DNA of 64,000 bases from JAEUOS01 sp964470865 (lineage in GTDB: Bacteria > Pseudomonadota > Gammaproteobacteria > Burkholderiales > JAEUOS01): assembly GCA_964470865.1 (NCBI GenBank), contig CAYYFR010000003.1:25709-89708 (forward strand), read 5' to 3'. The notes beneath the pieces were generated by a model. The model worked only from the letters and a program-made list of their open reading frames with translations. It was not told the DNA's origin and ran no database searches. This document shows positions 56,744-64,000 of the stretch, in pieces. Every line of letters starts with the position of its first letter. Positions within the stretch are counted from its first letter, which is position 1. The position numbers and the translations under genes are program-made.

Positions 56744-57139
56744 ATGAGCATGAGCGATCCCATCGCCGATATGCTGACCCGCATACGTAACGCGCAAGCT
56801 GCCGAAAAAGGCCAGGTTGCGATGCCGTCTTCGAAGCTGAAGATCTCGATCGCCAGCGTCTTGAAGGACGAGGGATACATCGATGATTTCGCGGTTCGCG
56901 AAGAGTCAGGCAAGGCGGAGTTGACTATTGCGTTGAAATACTACTCCGGCAAGCCAGTGATTGATCGCATTGATCGCATCAGTCGGCCCGGCCTACGCAT
57001 TTACAAGGGCAAGGAGGACATACCGCGCGTCATGAACGGGCTCGGCGTGGCAATTCTCTCGACTTCCAAAGGCGTCATGACCGACCGTAAGGCGCGGGCC
57101 TCCGGGGTTGGTGGTGAAGTGCTTTGCGTGGTCGCCTAA
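56744..57139 (+). CDS. rpsH: 30S ribosomal protein S8
   Basis: 131 residues, starting MSMSDPIADMLTRIRNAQ. GGAG lies 8 nt before ATG 56744, favouring it over the ATG two codons later. In E. coli, S8 represses spc translation at rplE. The ending GVGGEVLCVVA is the usual S8 C-terminus. Confidence 0.97.
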   Translation: MSMSDPIADMLTRIRNAQAAEKGQVAMPSSKLKISIASVLKDEGYIDDFAVREESGKAELTIALKYYSGKPVIDRIDRISRPGLRIYKGKEDIPRVMNGLGVAILSTSKGVMTDRKARASGVGGEVLCVVA

Positions 57140-57151
57140 GGAGGAATGCGC

Positions 57152-57685
57152 ATGTCACGCGTAGGCAAGAATCCGGTAGCACTGCCCAAGGGCGTCGAGG
57201 CGACCATTGCGGTGGATCAAATCACGGTTAAGGGCCCCTTGGGCAGCCTCTCGCAATTTCTGAACAGTGCGATTACGGTGGTGAAGGAAGGTGAGAGTCT
57301 CAAAGTCGTACCGGCCAATGAGTCACGCGAGGCTGATGCGATGTCGGGCACGTTTCGCGCGCTGGTCAACAACATGGTGCACGGGGTTACACGAGGGTTC
57401 GAGAAGAAACTCACGCTTGTAGGCGTTGGATATCGGGCGCAAGCGCAGGGCGACAAGTTAAACCTGTCACTCGGATTTTCCCACCCGGTCGTGCACCAGA
57501 TGCCACCAGGCGTGAAATGCGAGACCCCGCAGCAGACGGAAATTGTCATCAAGGGCATCGACAAGCAGCAGGTAGGCCAAGTGGCTGCCGAGGTTCGTGC
57601 ATATCGCCCGCCAGAGCCCTACAAGGGTAAGGGTGTGCGCTATGTCGATGAGCGCGTAATCATCAAAGAGACCAAGAAGAAGTAG
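57152..57685 (+). CDS. rplF: 50S ribosomal protein L6
   Basis: 177 residues, two tandem L6 folds, ending with RPPEPYKGKGVRYVDE. AAGGAGG at 57138-57144 is 7 nt from ATG 57152 and only 1 nt from an in-frame ATG at 57146, so 57152 is the start (MSRVGKNPVALPKG). Confidence 0.97.
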   Translation: MSRVGKNPVALPKGVEATIAVDQITVKGPLGSLSQFLNSAITVVKEGESLKVVPANESREADAMSGTFRALVNNMVHGVTRGFEKKLTLVGVGYRAQAQGDKLNLSLGFSHPVVHQMPPGVKCETPQQTEIVIKGIDKQQVGQVAAEVRAYRPPEPYKGKGVRYVDERVIIKETKKK

Positions 57686-57694
57686 AGGGCGAGC

Positions 57695-58042
57695 ATGGAC
57701 AAGACTATTTCCCGCTTGCGTCGCGCCAAGCAGACGCGGCACAAGATCGCTGAACTCAAGGTCAACAGACTTACTGTTCACCGTACCAACAGCCATATTT
57801 ATGCTCAGGTTATCGGTGGCGGTAGGGTTCTGGCATGCGCGTCAACCAATCAGGCCGATGTACGAAAGGAAATTGCGAATGGCGGCAGTGCGAAAGCTGC
57901 CGCCATGGTTGGCAAACTCATCGCTGAAAAGGCCAGGGCTGCCGGCGTATCGGATGTCGCGTTCGATCGTTCCGGATTCGCGTATCACGGCCGTGTGAAA
58001 GCACTGGCAGAAGCCGCGCGTGAAGCCGGCCTCAAGTTCTAG
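57695..58042 (+). CDS. rplR: 50S ribosomal protein L18
   Basis: 115 residues. It binds 5S rRNA with L5 through the basic N-terminus (SRLRRAKQTRHKI) and the RTNSHIYAQV strand. The C-terminal FDRSGFAYHGRVKALAEAAR is conserved. Confidence 0.97.
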   Translation: MDKTISRLRRAKQTRHKIAELKVNRLTVHRTNSHIYAQVIGGGRVLACASTNQADVRKEIANGGSAKAAAMVGKLIAEKARAAGVSDVAFDRSGFAYHGRVKALAEAAREAGLKF

Positions 58043-58053
58043 GCGTAAAAGAC

Positions 58054-58578
58054 ATGGCAAAAATGCAAAAGGTCCAGGCTGGTGGTGAAGGCCGTGACGA
58101 CGGGTTGCGCGAAAAAATGATCGCGGTCAATCGTGTGACCAAAGTGGTCAAGGGCGGTCGGATTCTGGGTTTTGCCGCGCTAACGGTTGTCGGTGACGGT
58201 GATGGCCGAATCGGCATGGGCAAGGGAAAATCGCGCGAGGTGCCGGTAGCGGTTCAAAAGGCCATGGAAGAAGCGCGGCGCAAGATGGTCAAGGTTTCGT
58301 TGAAGAACGGAACATTGCAACACGCCATTGTCGGTGTCCACGGCGCAGCCAAGGTCTTCATGCAACCGGCCAGTGAAGGTACCGGAATCATCGCTGGAGG
58401 TCCGATGCGCGCTGTATTCGAAGTTGTTGGTGTCACCAACGTTCTGGCCAAATGCCAGGGATCAACGAACCCGTATAACGTGGTTCGCGCAACGCTGGAT
58501 GGCCTGTCCAAAATGACCACACCGGCTGAGGTTGCTGCCAAGCGCGGCAAATCGGTGGAAGAAATTCTCGCTGTTTGA
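58054..58578 (+). CDS. rpsE: 30S ribosomal protein S5
   Basis: 174 residues. The N-terminal dsRNA-binding-like domain with the VNRVTKVVKGGRILGF loop is the spectinomycin site, and no alteration is evident. GVTNVLAKCQGSTNPYNVVR is in the C-terminal half. It affects decoding accuracy and mRNA entry. Confidence 0.97.
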   Translation: MAKMQKVQAGGEGRDDGLREKMIAVNRVTKVVKGGRILGFAALTVVGDGDGRIGMGKGKSREVPVAVQKAMEEARRKMVKVSLKNGTLQHAIVGVHGAAKVFMQPASEGTGIIAGGPMRAVFEVVGVTNVLAKCQGSTNPYNVVRATLDGLSKMTTPAEVAAKRGKSVEEILAV

Positions 58579-58588
58579 GGGAAAAGCC

Positions 58589-58771
58589 ATGGCTGACAAG
58601 AAGACTCTAAAAGTGACTCTGGTCAAGAGCCCGAACGGGACCAGCGAAAGACACCGGGCAACGGTTCGTGGCCTGGGTCTGGGTCGTTTGAACTCCTCGC
58701 GTGTTCTCGAGGATACCCCTGCGGTACGCGGCATGATCAATCGGGTGTACTACCTCGTCAAGGCGGAATGA
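58589..58771 (+). CDS. rpmD: 50S ribosomal protein L30
   Basis: 60 residues. It begins MADKKTLKVTLVKSPNG and contains HRATVRGLGLGRLNSSRVLED. ATG 58589 is preceded by TGAGGGAAAAGCC; the frame is open upstream inside rpsE but not homologous there. Confidence 0.96.
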   Translation: MADKKTLKVTLVKSPNGTSERHRATVRGLGLGRLNSSRVLEDTPAVRGMINRVYYLVKAE

Positions 58772-58800
58772 CCCGCAACGTGCAATCGACGGATATCATA

Positions 58801-59247
58801 ATGAAACTTAACACCATCAAGCCGGCTGACGGCGCAAAGCATGCCAAGCGCAGAGTCGGGCGAGGTATAGGTTCAGGAATCGGCAAGACCGCCGGGCGCG
58901 GCCACAAGGGACAAAAGTCCCGCTCTGGCGGTTTCCACAAGGTTGGTTTCGAGGGCGGTCAAATGCCGCTGCAGCGCCGCTTGCCAAAGCGCGGATTTGC
59001 ATCGAGGACGCGTGAGTTCGTAGCCGAAGTGCGGTTGAATGAATTGCAGGCAATGGATGCGTCCGAGATTACCCTTGACGCACTCAAGGCGGCGGGTGTG
59101 GTACCGGCGCTTACGTTGCGTGCAAAGGTCATCCTCTCCGGGAAGATCGAGCGCAAGGTCGCGCTCAATGGTGGCGGCGTGCTCGCAACCAAGGGCGCGA
59201 AGGCTGCGATCGAAGCTGCGGGCGGGTCCGTGGCTGCTGCCGAATAG
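58801..59247 (+). CDS. rplO: 50S ribosomal protein L15
   Basis: 148 residues from ATG 58801 (MKLNTIKPADGAKHAKRRVG), where family homology starts, with the glycine-rich GRGIGSGIGKTAGRGHKGQ. An in-frame ATG at 58768 overlaps the rpmD stop (ATGA) and has a plausible AAGG upstream, so an 11-residue longer form is possible. Confidence 0.95.
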   Translation: MKLNTIKPADGAKHAKRRVGRGIGSGIGKTAGRGHKGQKSRSGGFHKVGFEGGQMPLQRRLPKRGFASRTREFVAEVRLNELQAMDASEITLDALKAAGVVPALTLRAKVILSGKIERKVALNGGGVLATKGAKAAIEAAGGSVAAAE

Positions 59248-59279
59248 TACCTTCGAACAAACAGAGATAAGGGCGAGCG

Positions 59280-60596
59280 TTGGCTACCGATGCGATGACC
59301 GTAGCGAAGACGGGTAAGTTTGGCGATTTGAAGCGCCGGCTTATCTTTCTGGTGCTCGCGCTCGTGGTTTACCGGATCGGTGCGCATATCCCGGTGCCGG
59401 GGATCGATCCCACTCAACTGGCCGAGCTGTTCAAGCAAAACCAGGGTGGCATGCTCGGCATGTTCAACATGTTTTCGGGCGGTGCGTTGTCGCGCTTCAC
59501 CATATTTGCACTCGGCATCATGCCGTACATATCGTCGTCGATCATCATGCAGTTGATGACCGTTGTTTATGCGCCTTTTGAGGCTCTCAAGAAAGAGGGC
59601 GAGGCTGGCCGACGCAAGATTACGCAATACACCCGTTACGCGACCGTGTTTCTTGCGCTTTTTCAGGCTATCGGCATCTCGATCGCACTGGAGGCCCAGC
59701 CAGGCTTGGTCCTGGATCCGGGCTTGATGTTTCGGTTTGTGACGGTTTCGACTCTGGTAACTGGCACCATGTTTCTTATGTGGCTGGGCGAGCAGATCAC
59801 CGAGCGCGGCTTGGGAAACGGGATCTCGATGATCATATTTGCCGGTATTGCCGCCGGCTTGCCGAGCGCGATTGGTGGGCTGCTGGAGTTGGTGCGTACC
59901 GGGGCGATGAATGCGTTGTCGGCGATTTTCATAGTAGTCCTGGTTGGGCTTGTGACTTTCGCAGTGGTTTTTGTCGAGCGCGGTCAGCGAAAAATCCTTG
60001 TTAATTATGCGAAACGGCAGGTTGGGAACCGTGTGTATGGCGGCCAGTCTTCACACCTCCCGCTCAAGCTGAACATGTCGGGCGTGATTCCGCCAATCTT
60101 CGCGTCGTCGATTATTCTTTTTCCAGCGACCATCACAAGCTGGTTTTCAACGGGTGATCAGTTGCGCTGGCTCAAGGATATCGCCGGTACCTTGTCACCA
60201 GGACAGCCGATTTACGTCATGCTTTATGCGGCGGCAATCATATTTTTCTGTTTCTTTTATACCGCGCTTGTTTTCAACAGCAAGGAAACGGCTGAGAACC
60301 TGAAGAAGAGCGGGGCATTCGTGCCTGGGATCCGGCCAGGAGACCAGACCGCCAAGTACATTGACAAGATCCTGATGCGCCTTACGTTGACCGGGGCAGC
60401 CTATGTGACGCTGGTGTGCCTTCTGCCCGAGTTTCTGATACTGAAATGGAACGTGCCATTTTATTTTGGCGGAACCTCGCTACTCATCATCGTTGTGGTG
60501 ACGATGGATTTCATGGCGCAGGTTCAGGCTTACATCATGTCGCATCAGTACGAGTCGCTACTCAAAAAGGCAAATTTCAAGGGCGGGATGTTTTGA
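59280..60596 (+). CDS. secY: Preprotein translocase subunit SecY
   Basis: 438 residues with ten membrane helices, the channel of the Sec translocon, partner of SecE encoded at 32608. The plug region follows HIPVPGIDPTQL, and the C-terminal cytoplasmic SHQYESLLKKANFKGGMF is intact. The start is TTG at 59280. No infA follows. Confidence 0.97.
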   Translation: MATDAMTVAKTGKFGDLKRRLIFLVLALVVYRIGAHIPVPGIDPTQLAELFKQNQGGMLGMFNMFSGGALSRFTIFALGIMPYISSSIIMQLMTVVYAPFEALKKEGEAGRRKITQYTRYATVFLALFQAIGISIALEAQPGLVLDPGLMFRFVTVSTLVTGTMFLMWLGEQITERGLGNGISMIIFAGIAAGLPSAIGGLLELVRTGAMNALSAIFIVVLVGLVTFAVVFVERGQRKILVNYAKRQVGNRVYGGQSSHLPLKLNMSGVIPPIFASSIILFPATITSWFSTGDQLRWLKDIAGTLSPGQPIYVMLYAAAIIFFCFFYTALVFNSKETAENLKKSGAFVPGIRPGDQTAKYIDKILMRLTLTGAAYVTLVCLLPEFLILKWNVPFYFGGTSLLIIVVVTMDFMAQVQAYIMSHQYESLLKKANFKGGMF

Positions 60597-60798
60597 AGAT
60601 TGCTTCGGACTGCCCCGATCCTGGAGTCGTATAGCCAAGCAATACCCTGCGTTGTCGCGAATGTCAACCCGGTTCAGATTGGTCGCAGGTTTGCATTTCA
60701 GTGGGGAAATCAGGGCAAGTCGTTCTTGCCCGGTTGCGCCGCCCCGGATGTTCCGGTCGGTAGAGGCAGTTGAGGTTGAAAGTTGAATCGAGGACGAA
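60597..60798 (+). other. secY-rpmJ gap without infA
   Basis: 202 nt between secY and rpmJ in which no frame encodes the IF1 signature. In many betaproteobacteria infA occupies this place. The sequence contains small inverted repeats (GGCAAG/CTTGCC-like around 60715-60731) but no clear promoter or terminator. Confidence 0.6.
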
Positions 60799-60912
60799 AT
60801 GAAAGTACTGGCTTCGGTAAAAAAAATATGCCGCCATTGCAAGATCATCAAGCGCAAAGGTGTTGTACGTGTCATTTGCACCGATCCGCGGCACAAGCAG
60901 CGCCAGGGTTGA
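60799..60912 (+). CDS. rpmJ: 50S ribosomal protein L36 (zinc form)
   Basis: A 37-residue protein starting MKVLASVKKICRHCKIIKRK and ending CTDPRHKQRQG. The zinc ligands Cys11, Cys14, Cys27 and His32 are all present, so this is the zinc-bound form. GAGGA lies 4-8 nt before ATG. The basic core is almost identical to E. coli L36. It links spc and alpha operons. Confidence 0.96.
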   Translation: MKVLASVKKICRHCKIIKRKGVVRVICTDPRHKQRQG

Positions 60913-60968
60913 ATCCTGGCTGGCCCATGCTCTGAGAGCGCTCAAGAAATTTAGTTGAAGGACAAGTC

Positions 60969-61337
60969 ATGGCTCGTATCGCTGGAATCAATATTCCCAA
61001 CCATCAGCACGCACAGATCGCATTAACCGCGATATACGGCATCGGCCGTCCGCGCGCTGCTGCAATATGTGTTGCCGCCGGGGTGGAACCTGCTGTCAAG
61101 ATGAAGGATTTGACAGATTCCCAGGTCGATAAATTGCGCGAGCAGGTTGGAAAATTCATTGTTGAGGGAGACCTCAGGCGAGAAGTCTCGATGAATATCA
61201 AGCGCCTGATGGACCTTGGCTGTTATCGAGGAGTGCGTCACAAGCGCGGCTTGCCGGTGCGCGGCCAGCGCACGCGCACAAATGCCCGGACTCGCAAGGG
61301 GCCACGCAAAGCCCGCAATGCAATTGCCGGCAAATAA
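60969..61337 (+). CDS. rpsM: 30S ribosomal protein S13
   Basis: 122 residues, starting MARIAGINIPNHQHAQIALT, with YRGVRHKRGLPVRGQRT. In the 30S head it contacts P-site tRNA and S19. First gene of the alpha operon, 56 nt after rpmJ. Confidence 0.98.
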   Translation: MARIAGINIPNHQHAQIALTAIYGIGRPRAAAICVAAGVEPAVKMKDLTDSQVDKLREQVGKFIVEGDLRREVSMNIKRLMDLGCYRGVRHKRGLPVRGQRTRTNARTRKGPRKARNAIAGK

Positions 61338-61374
61338 ACTAAGCCTTAGCTTCATCGCTGGTTAGGAAACAAAC

Positions 61375-61779
61375 ATGGCAACCAATAAGCAGCAAGCTGC
61401 ATCCACCCGGGTGCGCAAGAAAGTCAAGAAGAACGTCGCCGAGGGTATCGCCCATATTCACGCGTCGTTTAACAACACGATCATCACAATTACCGATCGA
61501 CAAGGCAATGCGTTGTCGTGGGCGACATCAGGCGGCGCCGGTTTCAAGGGCTCGCGGAAGTCCACGCCGTTTGCGGCTCAGGTCGCGGCTGAAGCCGCTG
61601 GCAAGGTCGCGGTTGAATGTGGTGTCAAGAATCTCGAAGTGCGCATCAAAGGACCCGGTCCAGGCCGTGAATCCTCGGTGCGTGCCTTGAACGCGCTGGG
61701 AATGAAAATTACCAGCATTACCGACGTGACGCCGGTGCCGCACAACGGGTGCCGGCCTCCCAAGAGGCGCCGCATCTGA
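61375..61779 (+). CDS. rpsK: 30S ribosomal protein S11
   Basis: 134 residues, with GIAHIHASFNNTIITITDRQ and the C-terminal TPVPHNGCRPPKRRR. It lies on the 30S platform. An intrinsic-type terminator follows the stop before rpsD. Confidence 0.98.
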   Translation: MATNKQQAASTRVRKKVKKNVAEGIAHIHASFNNTIITITDRQGNALSWATSGGAGFKGSRKSTPFAAQVAAEAAGKVAVECGVKNLEVRIKGPGPGRESSVRALNALGMKITSITDVTPVPHNGCRPPKRRRI

Positions 61780-61795
61780 TTTTGGTGCGCGACCA

Positions 61796-61835
61796 GCCGT
61801 CCCGCTGTGAATGTCGGGACGGCGTTTTCCTTTTT
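61796..61835 (+). terminator. Terminator-like hairpin between rpsK and rpsD
   Basis: GCCGTCCCG (61796-61804) pairs perfectly with CGGGACGGC (61815-61823) around a 10-nt loop, followed by GTTTTCCTTTTT. It sits inside the alpha operon, so it is more likely an attenuator than a full stop. Confidence 0.7.
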
Positions 61836-61878
61836 GGCGTCGAACCCCGTTGTGATTGTTAATTTGGGGAAGTGATCA

Positions 61879-62502
61879 ATGGCTCGTTATACCGGCCCTA
61901 AGTGCAAGCTCTCGCGCCGCGAGGGCACCGACCTGTTCCTGAAGAGTGCCCGCAAGGCCTTCTCGGACAAGTGCAAATCGGAAGTCGCCCCTGGTCAGCA
62001 TGGGCTCAAGTCAGGGCAAAGGCTTTCTGATTATGGCAAGCAGCTGCGCGAAAAGCAGAAAGTACGACGCATGTATGGCGTGCTTGAGCGTCAGTTTCGC
62101 CGCTATTACGCCGAGGCTGTGCGCCGCAAAGGAAATACTGGCGAAAACTTGCTTCACCTGCTCGAGACCCGACTGGACAACGTGGTTTATCGCATGGGAT
62201 TCGGATCAACGCGTGCCGAGGCACGTCAGTTGGTTGGCCACAAGGCAATTGAAGTAAACGGCAAGACCGTCAATGTCGCCTCGGTGCAGATCAAACCGGG
62301 TGACACGATATCGGTGCGCGAAAAGTCGCGCGGACAGTTGCGCATCAAGGATTCGGCGTCGCTGGCGGAGCAGGCCGGTTTGCCGTCCTGGGTAGAGGTT
62401 GACTCCGCGAAGTTGAGTGGAAAGTTCAAGGCATTGCCCGATCGCGGCGAGATCGCGCAGGATGTCAATGAAAGTCTGGTGGTTGAACTGTATTCGCGCT
62501 GA
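61879..62502 (+). CDS. rpsD: 30S ribosomal protein S4
   Basis: 207 residues. The S4 RNA-binding domain is visible as LETRLDNVVYRMGFGSTRAEA. S4 nucleates 30S assembly and in E. coli represses the alpha operon translationally. It is preceded by the terminator-like hairpin and a 99-nt gap. Confidence 0.98.
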   Translation: MARYTGPKCKLSRREGTDLFLKSARKAFSDKCKSEVAPGQHGLKSGQRLSDYGKQLREKQKVRRMYGVLERQFRRYYAEAVRRKGNTGENLLHLLETRLDNVVYRMGFGSTRAEARQLVGHKAIEVNGKTVNVASVQIKPGDTISVREKSRGQLRIKDSASLAEQAGLPSWVEVDSAKLSGKFKALPDRGEIAQDVNESLVVELYSR

Positions 62503-62559
62503 TTGCTGATTGCTGGTTCTGATGCAAACGCTGTTGAAAATTTTGATTGGAAGGATCAC

Positions 62560-63540
62560 ATGGCTAACACAGGTTTCTTGAAGCCGAAGATCGTAAACGT
62601 CGAAGGTGTGGGTCCTTCGCATGCCAAGGTCACGATGGAGCCGTTCGAGCGCGGTTATGGGCACACGCTGGGCAATGCTTTGCGCCGCGTTTTGTTGTCT
62701 TCCATGGATGGGTATGCGCCTACCGAGGTGACCATTGCCGGAGTGGTGCACGAGTACTCGACGCTGGAAGGCGTGCAGGAGGATGTGGTCGATATCCTGT
62801 TGAATCTCAAGGGTGTGGTGATGAAGCTGGAAGGCCGTGATGAGGTCATGCTCTCGCTGAAGAAGTCCGGCGCGGGCGCTGTGACAGCGGCGGATATCGA
62901 GATTCCGCATGATGTAACCATCATCAATCGCGATCACCATATTGCCCATCTTGCCGGCAACGGCAAGCTCGACATGCAAATCAAGGTCGAGCGTGGCCGC
63001 GGCTACGTACCCGGCAACGTACGCATCGTTGGCGACGAGGAAACCAAGACGATCGGCAAGATCGTTCTTGACGCCTCGTATAGCCCGGTTCGGCGAGTCT
63101 CTTACGCGGTCGAATCGGCCCGTGTCGAACAGCGCACGGATCTGGACCGTCTGGTGGTGGATATCGAAACCAACGGCGTGATCGAACCGGAAGACGCGGT
63201 GCGACAAGCTGCGCGCATCCTGGTGGACCAGCTTTCGGTGTTCGCAGCGCTTGAGGGAACCAAACAGGGAATCAATCCACCGAAGTCCCCCGACATCGAC
63301 CCGATTCTGCTGCGACCGGTTGATGACCTTGAATTGACGGTAAGGTCTGCAAACTGCCTCAAGGCCGAGAATATCTACTATATCGGCGATCTGATCCAGC
63401 GCACCGAGAATGAGTTGCTCAAGACACCGAACCTCGGCCGAAAGTCGCTCAATGAAATCAAGGAAGTGCTCGCATCGCGTGGCCTGACACTCGGCATGAA
63501 GCTCGAGAATTGGCCGCCAGCGGGCCTCGAAAAAGCCTAA
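62560..63540 (+). CDS. rpoA: RNA polymerase alpha subunit
   Basis: 326 residues. The N-terminal dimerisation domain has TMEPFERGYGHTLGNALRRV. The C-terminal domain shows LTVRSANCLKAENIYYIGDL, with the UP-element and activator surface (Arg, Asn, Lys) intact. The frame opens 57 nt upstream, but ATG 62560 gives the family start. Confidence 0.98.
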   Translation: MANTGFLKPKIVNVEGVGPSHAKVTMEPFERGYGHTLGNALRRVLLSSMDGYAPTEVTIAGVVHEYSTLEGVQEDVVDILLNLKGVVMKLEGRDEVMLSLKKSGAGAVTAADIEIPHDVTIINRDHHIAHLAGNGKLDMQIKVERGRGYVPGNVRIVGDEETKTIGKIVLDASYSPVRRVSYAVESARVEQRTDLDRLVVDIETNGVIEPEDAVRQAARILVDQLSVFAALEGTKQGINPPKSPDIDPILLRPVDDLELTVRSANCLKAENIYYIGDLIQRTENELLKTPNLGRKSLNEIKEVLASRGLTLGMKLENWPPAGLEKA

Positions 63541-63560
63541 AGGAAGGACGGGGCCAACCC

Positions 63561-63950
63561 ATGCGTCACGGACACGGACTCAGAAAACTCAATCGCACGT
63601 CAGCGCATCGTCTGTCGATGCTGCGTAACATGACAGTCTCACTGCTCAAGCATGAAGTCATCAAGACCACATTGCCGAAAGCCAAGGAACTGCGCATGAT
63701 GGCGGAGCCGATCATCACCCTAGGCAAGTCGCCGTCACTGGCGAACAAGCGCCTTGCCTTCAGCCGTTTGCGCGACCGAGATATGGTGGTCAAGCTGTTC
63801 GGCGAGTTGGGCCCTCGCTTTGCCAAGCGCAATGGCGGATACCTGCGAATCCTGAAATACGGGTTTCGCAAGGGTGATAACGCGCCCATGGCATTGGTCG
63901 AACTCCTAGATCGGCCGGAGGTCGCTGACACGGCGGCCGCAGGCAATTAA
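63561..63950 (+). CDS. rplQ: 50S ribosomal protein L17
   Basis: 129 residues, beginning MRHGHGLRKLNRTSAHR and including GGYLRILKYGFRKGDNAPMA. Last gene of the alpha operon, 20 nt after rpoA, followed by a terminator. Confidence 0.98.
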   Translation: MRHGHGLRKLNRTSAHRLSMLRNMTVSLLKHEVIKTTLPKAKELRMMAEPIITLGKSPSLANKRLAFSRLRDRDMVVKLFGELGPRFAKRNGGYLRILKYGFRKGDNAPMALVELLDRPEVADTAAAGN

Positions 63951-63963
63951 TTGAAAGGGTTTG

Positions 63964-63992
63964 AAAAAAAGCCGGGCTAGCCCGGCTTTTTT
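63964..63992. terminator. Intrinsic terminator after rplQ
   Basis: A-tract, then GCCGGG-CTAG-CCCGGC (63971-63986) and a run of six T. It is symmetrical, so it can act in both directions. It closes the ribosomal superoperon. Confidence 0.93.
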
Positions 63993-64000
63993 GCCGAGCG

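Overview
The window is a chromosomal segment of a GC-rich betaproteobacterium. The evidence is gene order. gatCAB is divergent from mreBCD. tRNA-Tyr-Gly-Thr-tuf is followed by tRNA-Trp-secE-nusG-rplKAJL-rpoBC, then an uninterrupted str-S10-spc-alpha ribosomal block. I cannot resolve the genus. A run of exactly 100 N (32195-32294) inside the first tuf copy shows this is a scaffolded draft or metagenome assembly, broken at a repeat.

Left third (1-31.5 kb), mixed metabolism and cell shape. The edge holds a truncated DUF547 protein, a TIGR04283-type glycosyltransferase and a SelD-associated FAD oxidoreductase. On the minus strand follow a DUF1330 protein, a Ser/Thr kinase behind a Tll0287-like haem-domain HAMP membrane protein, and exodeoxyribonuclease III, which is divergent from pyrE. 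A secreted DUF4124 coiled-coil protein, gatB, a 70-aa unknown and gatA-gatC come next. mreBCD is separated from mrdA-rodA by a minus-strand cassette: thioester-reductase-like SDR, ACP, KAS and a Tat-lipoprotein flavin oxidase broken by an in-frame stop. Then come ubiJ, a PfkB sugar kinase on the opposite strand, ubiB, a sodium:solute symporter, a LivJ-type binding protein with an acyl-CoA ligase, and recQ.

Middle (31.7-45 kb), translation and transcription. Three tRNAs precede the gapped tuf copy. tRNA-Trp, secE, nusG, rplK, rplA, rplJ, rplL, rpoB and rpoC follow. rpoC ends in a strong two-tier terminator, and the next promoter is built into its descending arm.

Right third (45-64 kb), the ribosomal superoperon: rpsL-rpsG-fusA-tuf; rpsJ-rplCDWB-rpsS-rplV-rpsC-rplP-rpmC-rpsQ; rplNXE-rpsNH-rplFR-rpsE-rpmD-rplO-secY-rpmJ; rpsMKD-rpoA-rplQ. 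It closes with an intrinsic terminator near the window end. infA, usually between secY and rpmJ, is absent. S3 carries an unusual 85-residue A/P/K-rich tail. Several hairpins and candidate promoters lie at the operon joints.

I found no CRISPR array, insertion sequence, prophage or integrase. Most of the window is conserved housekeeping. The least explained parts are the ACP/KAS/reductase/oxidase cassette inside the cell-shape locus and the haem-sensor/kinase pair with its duplicated C-terminal module.
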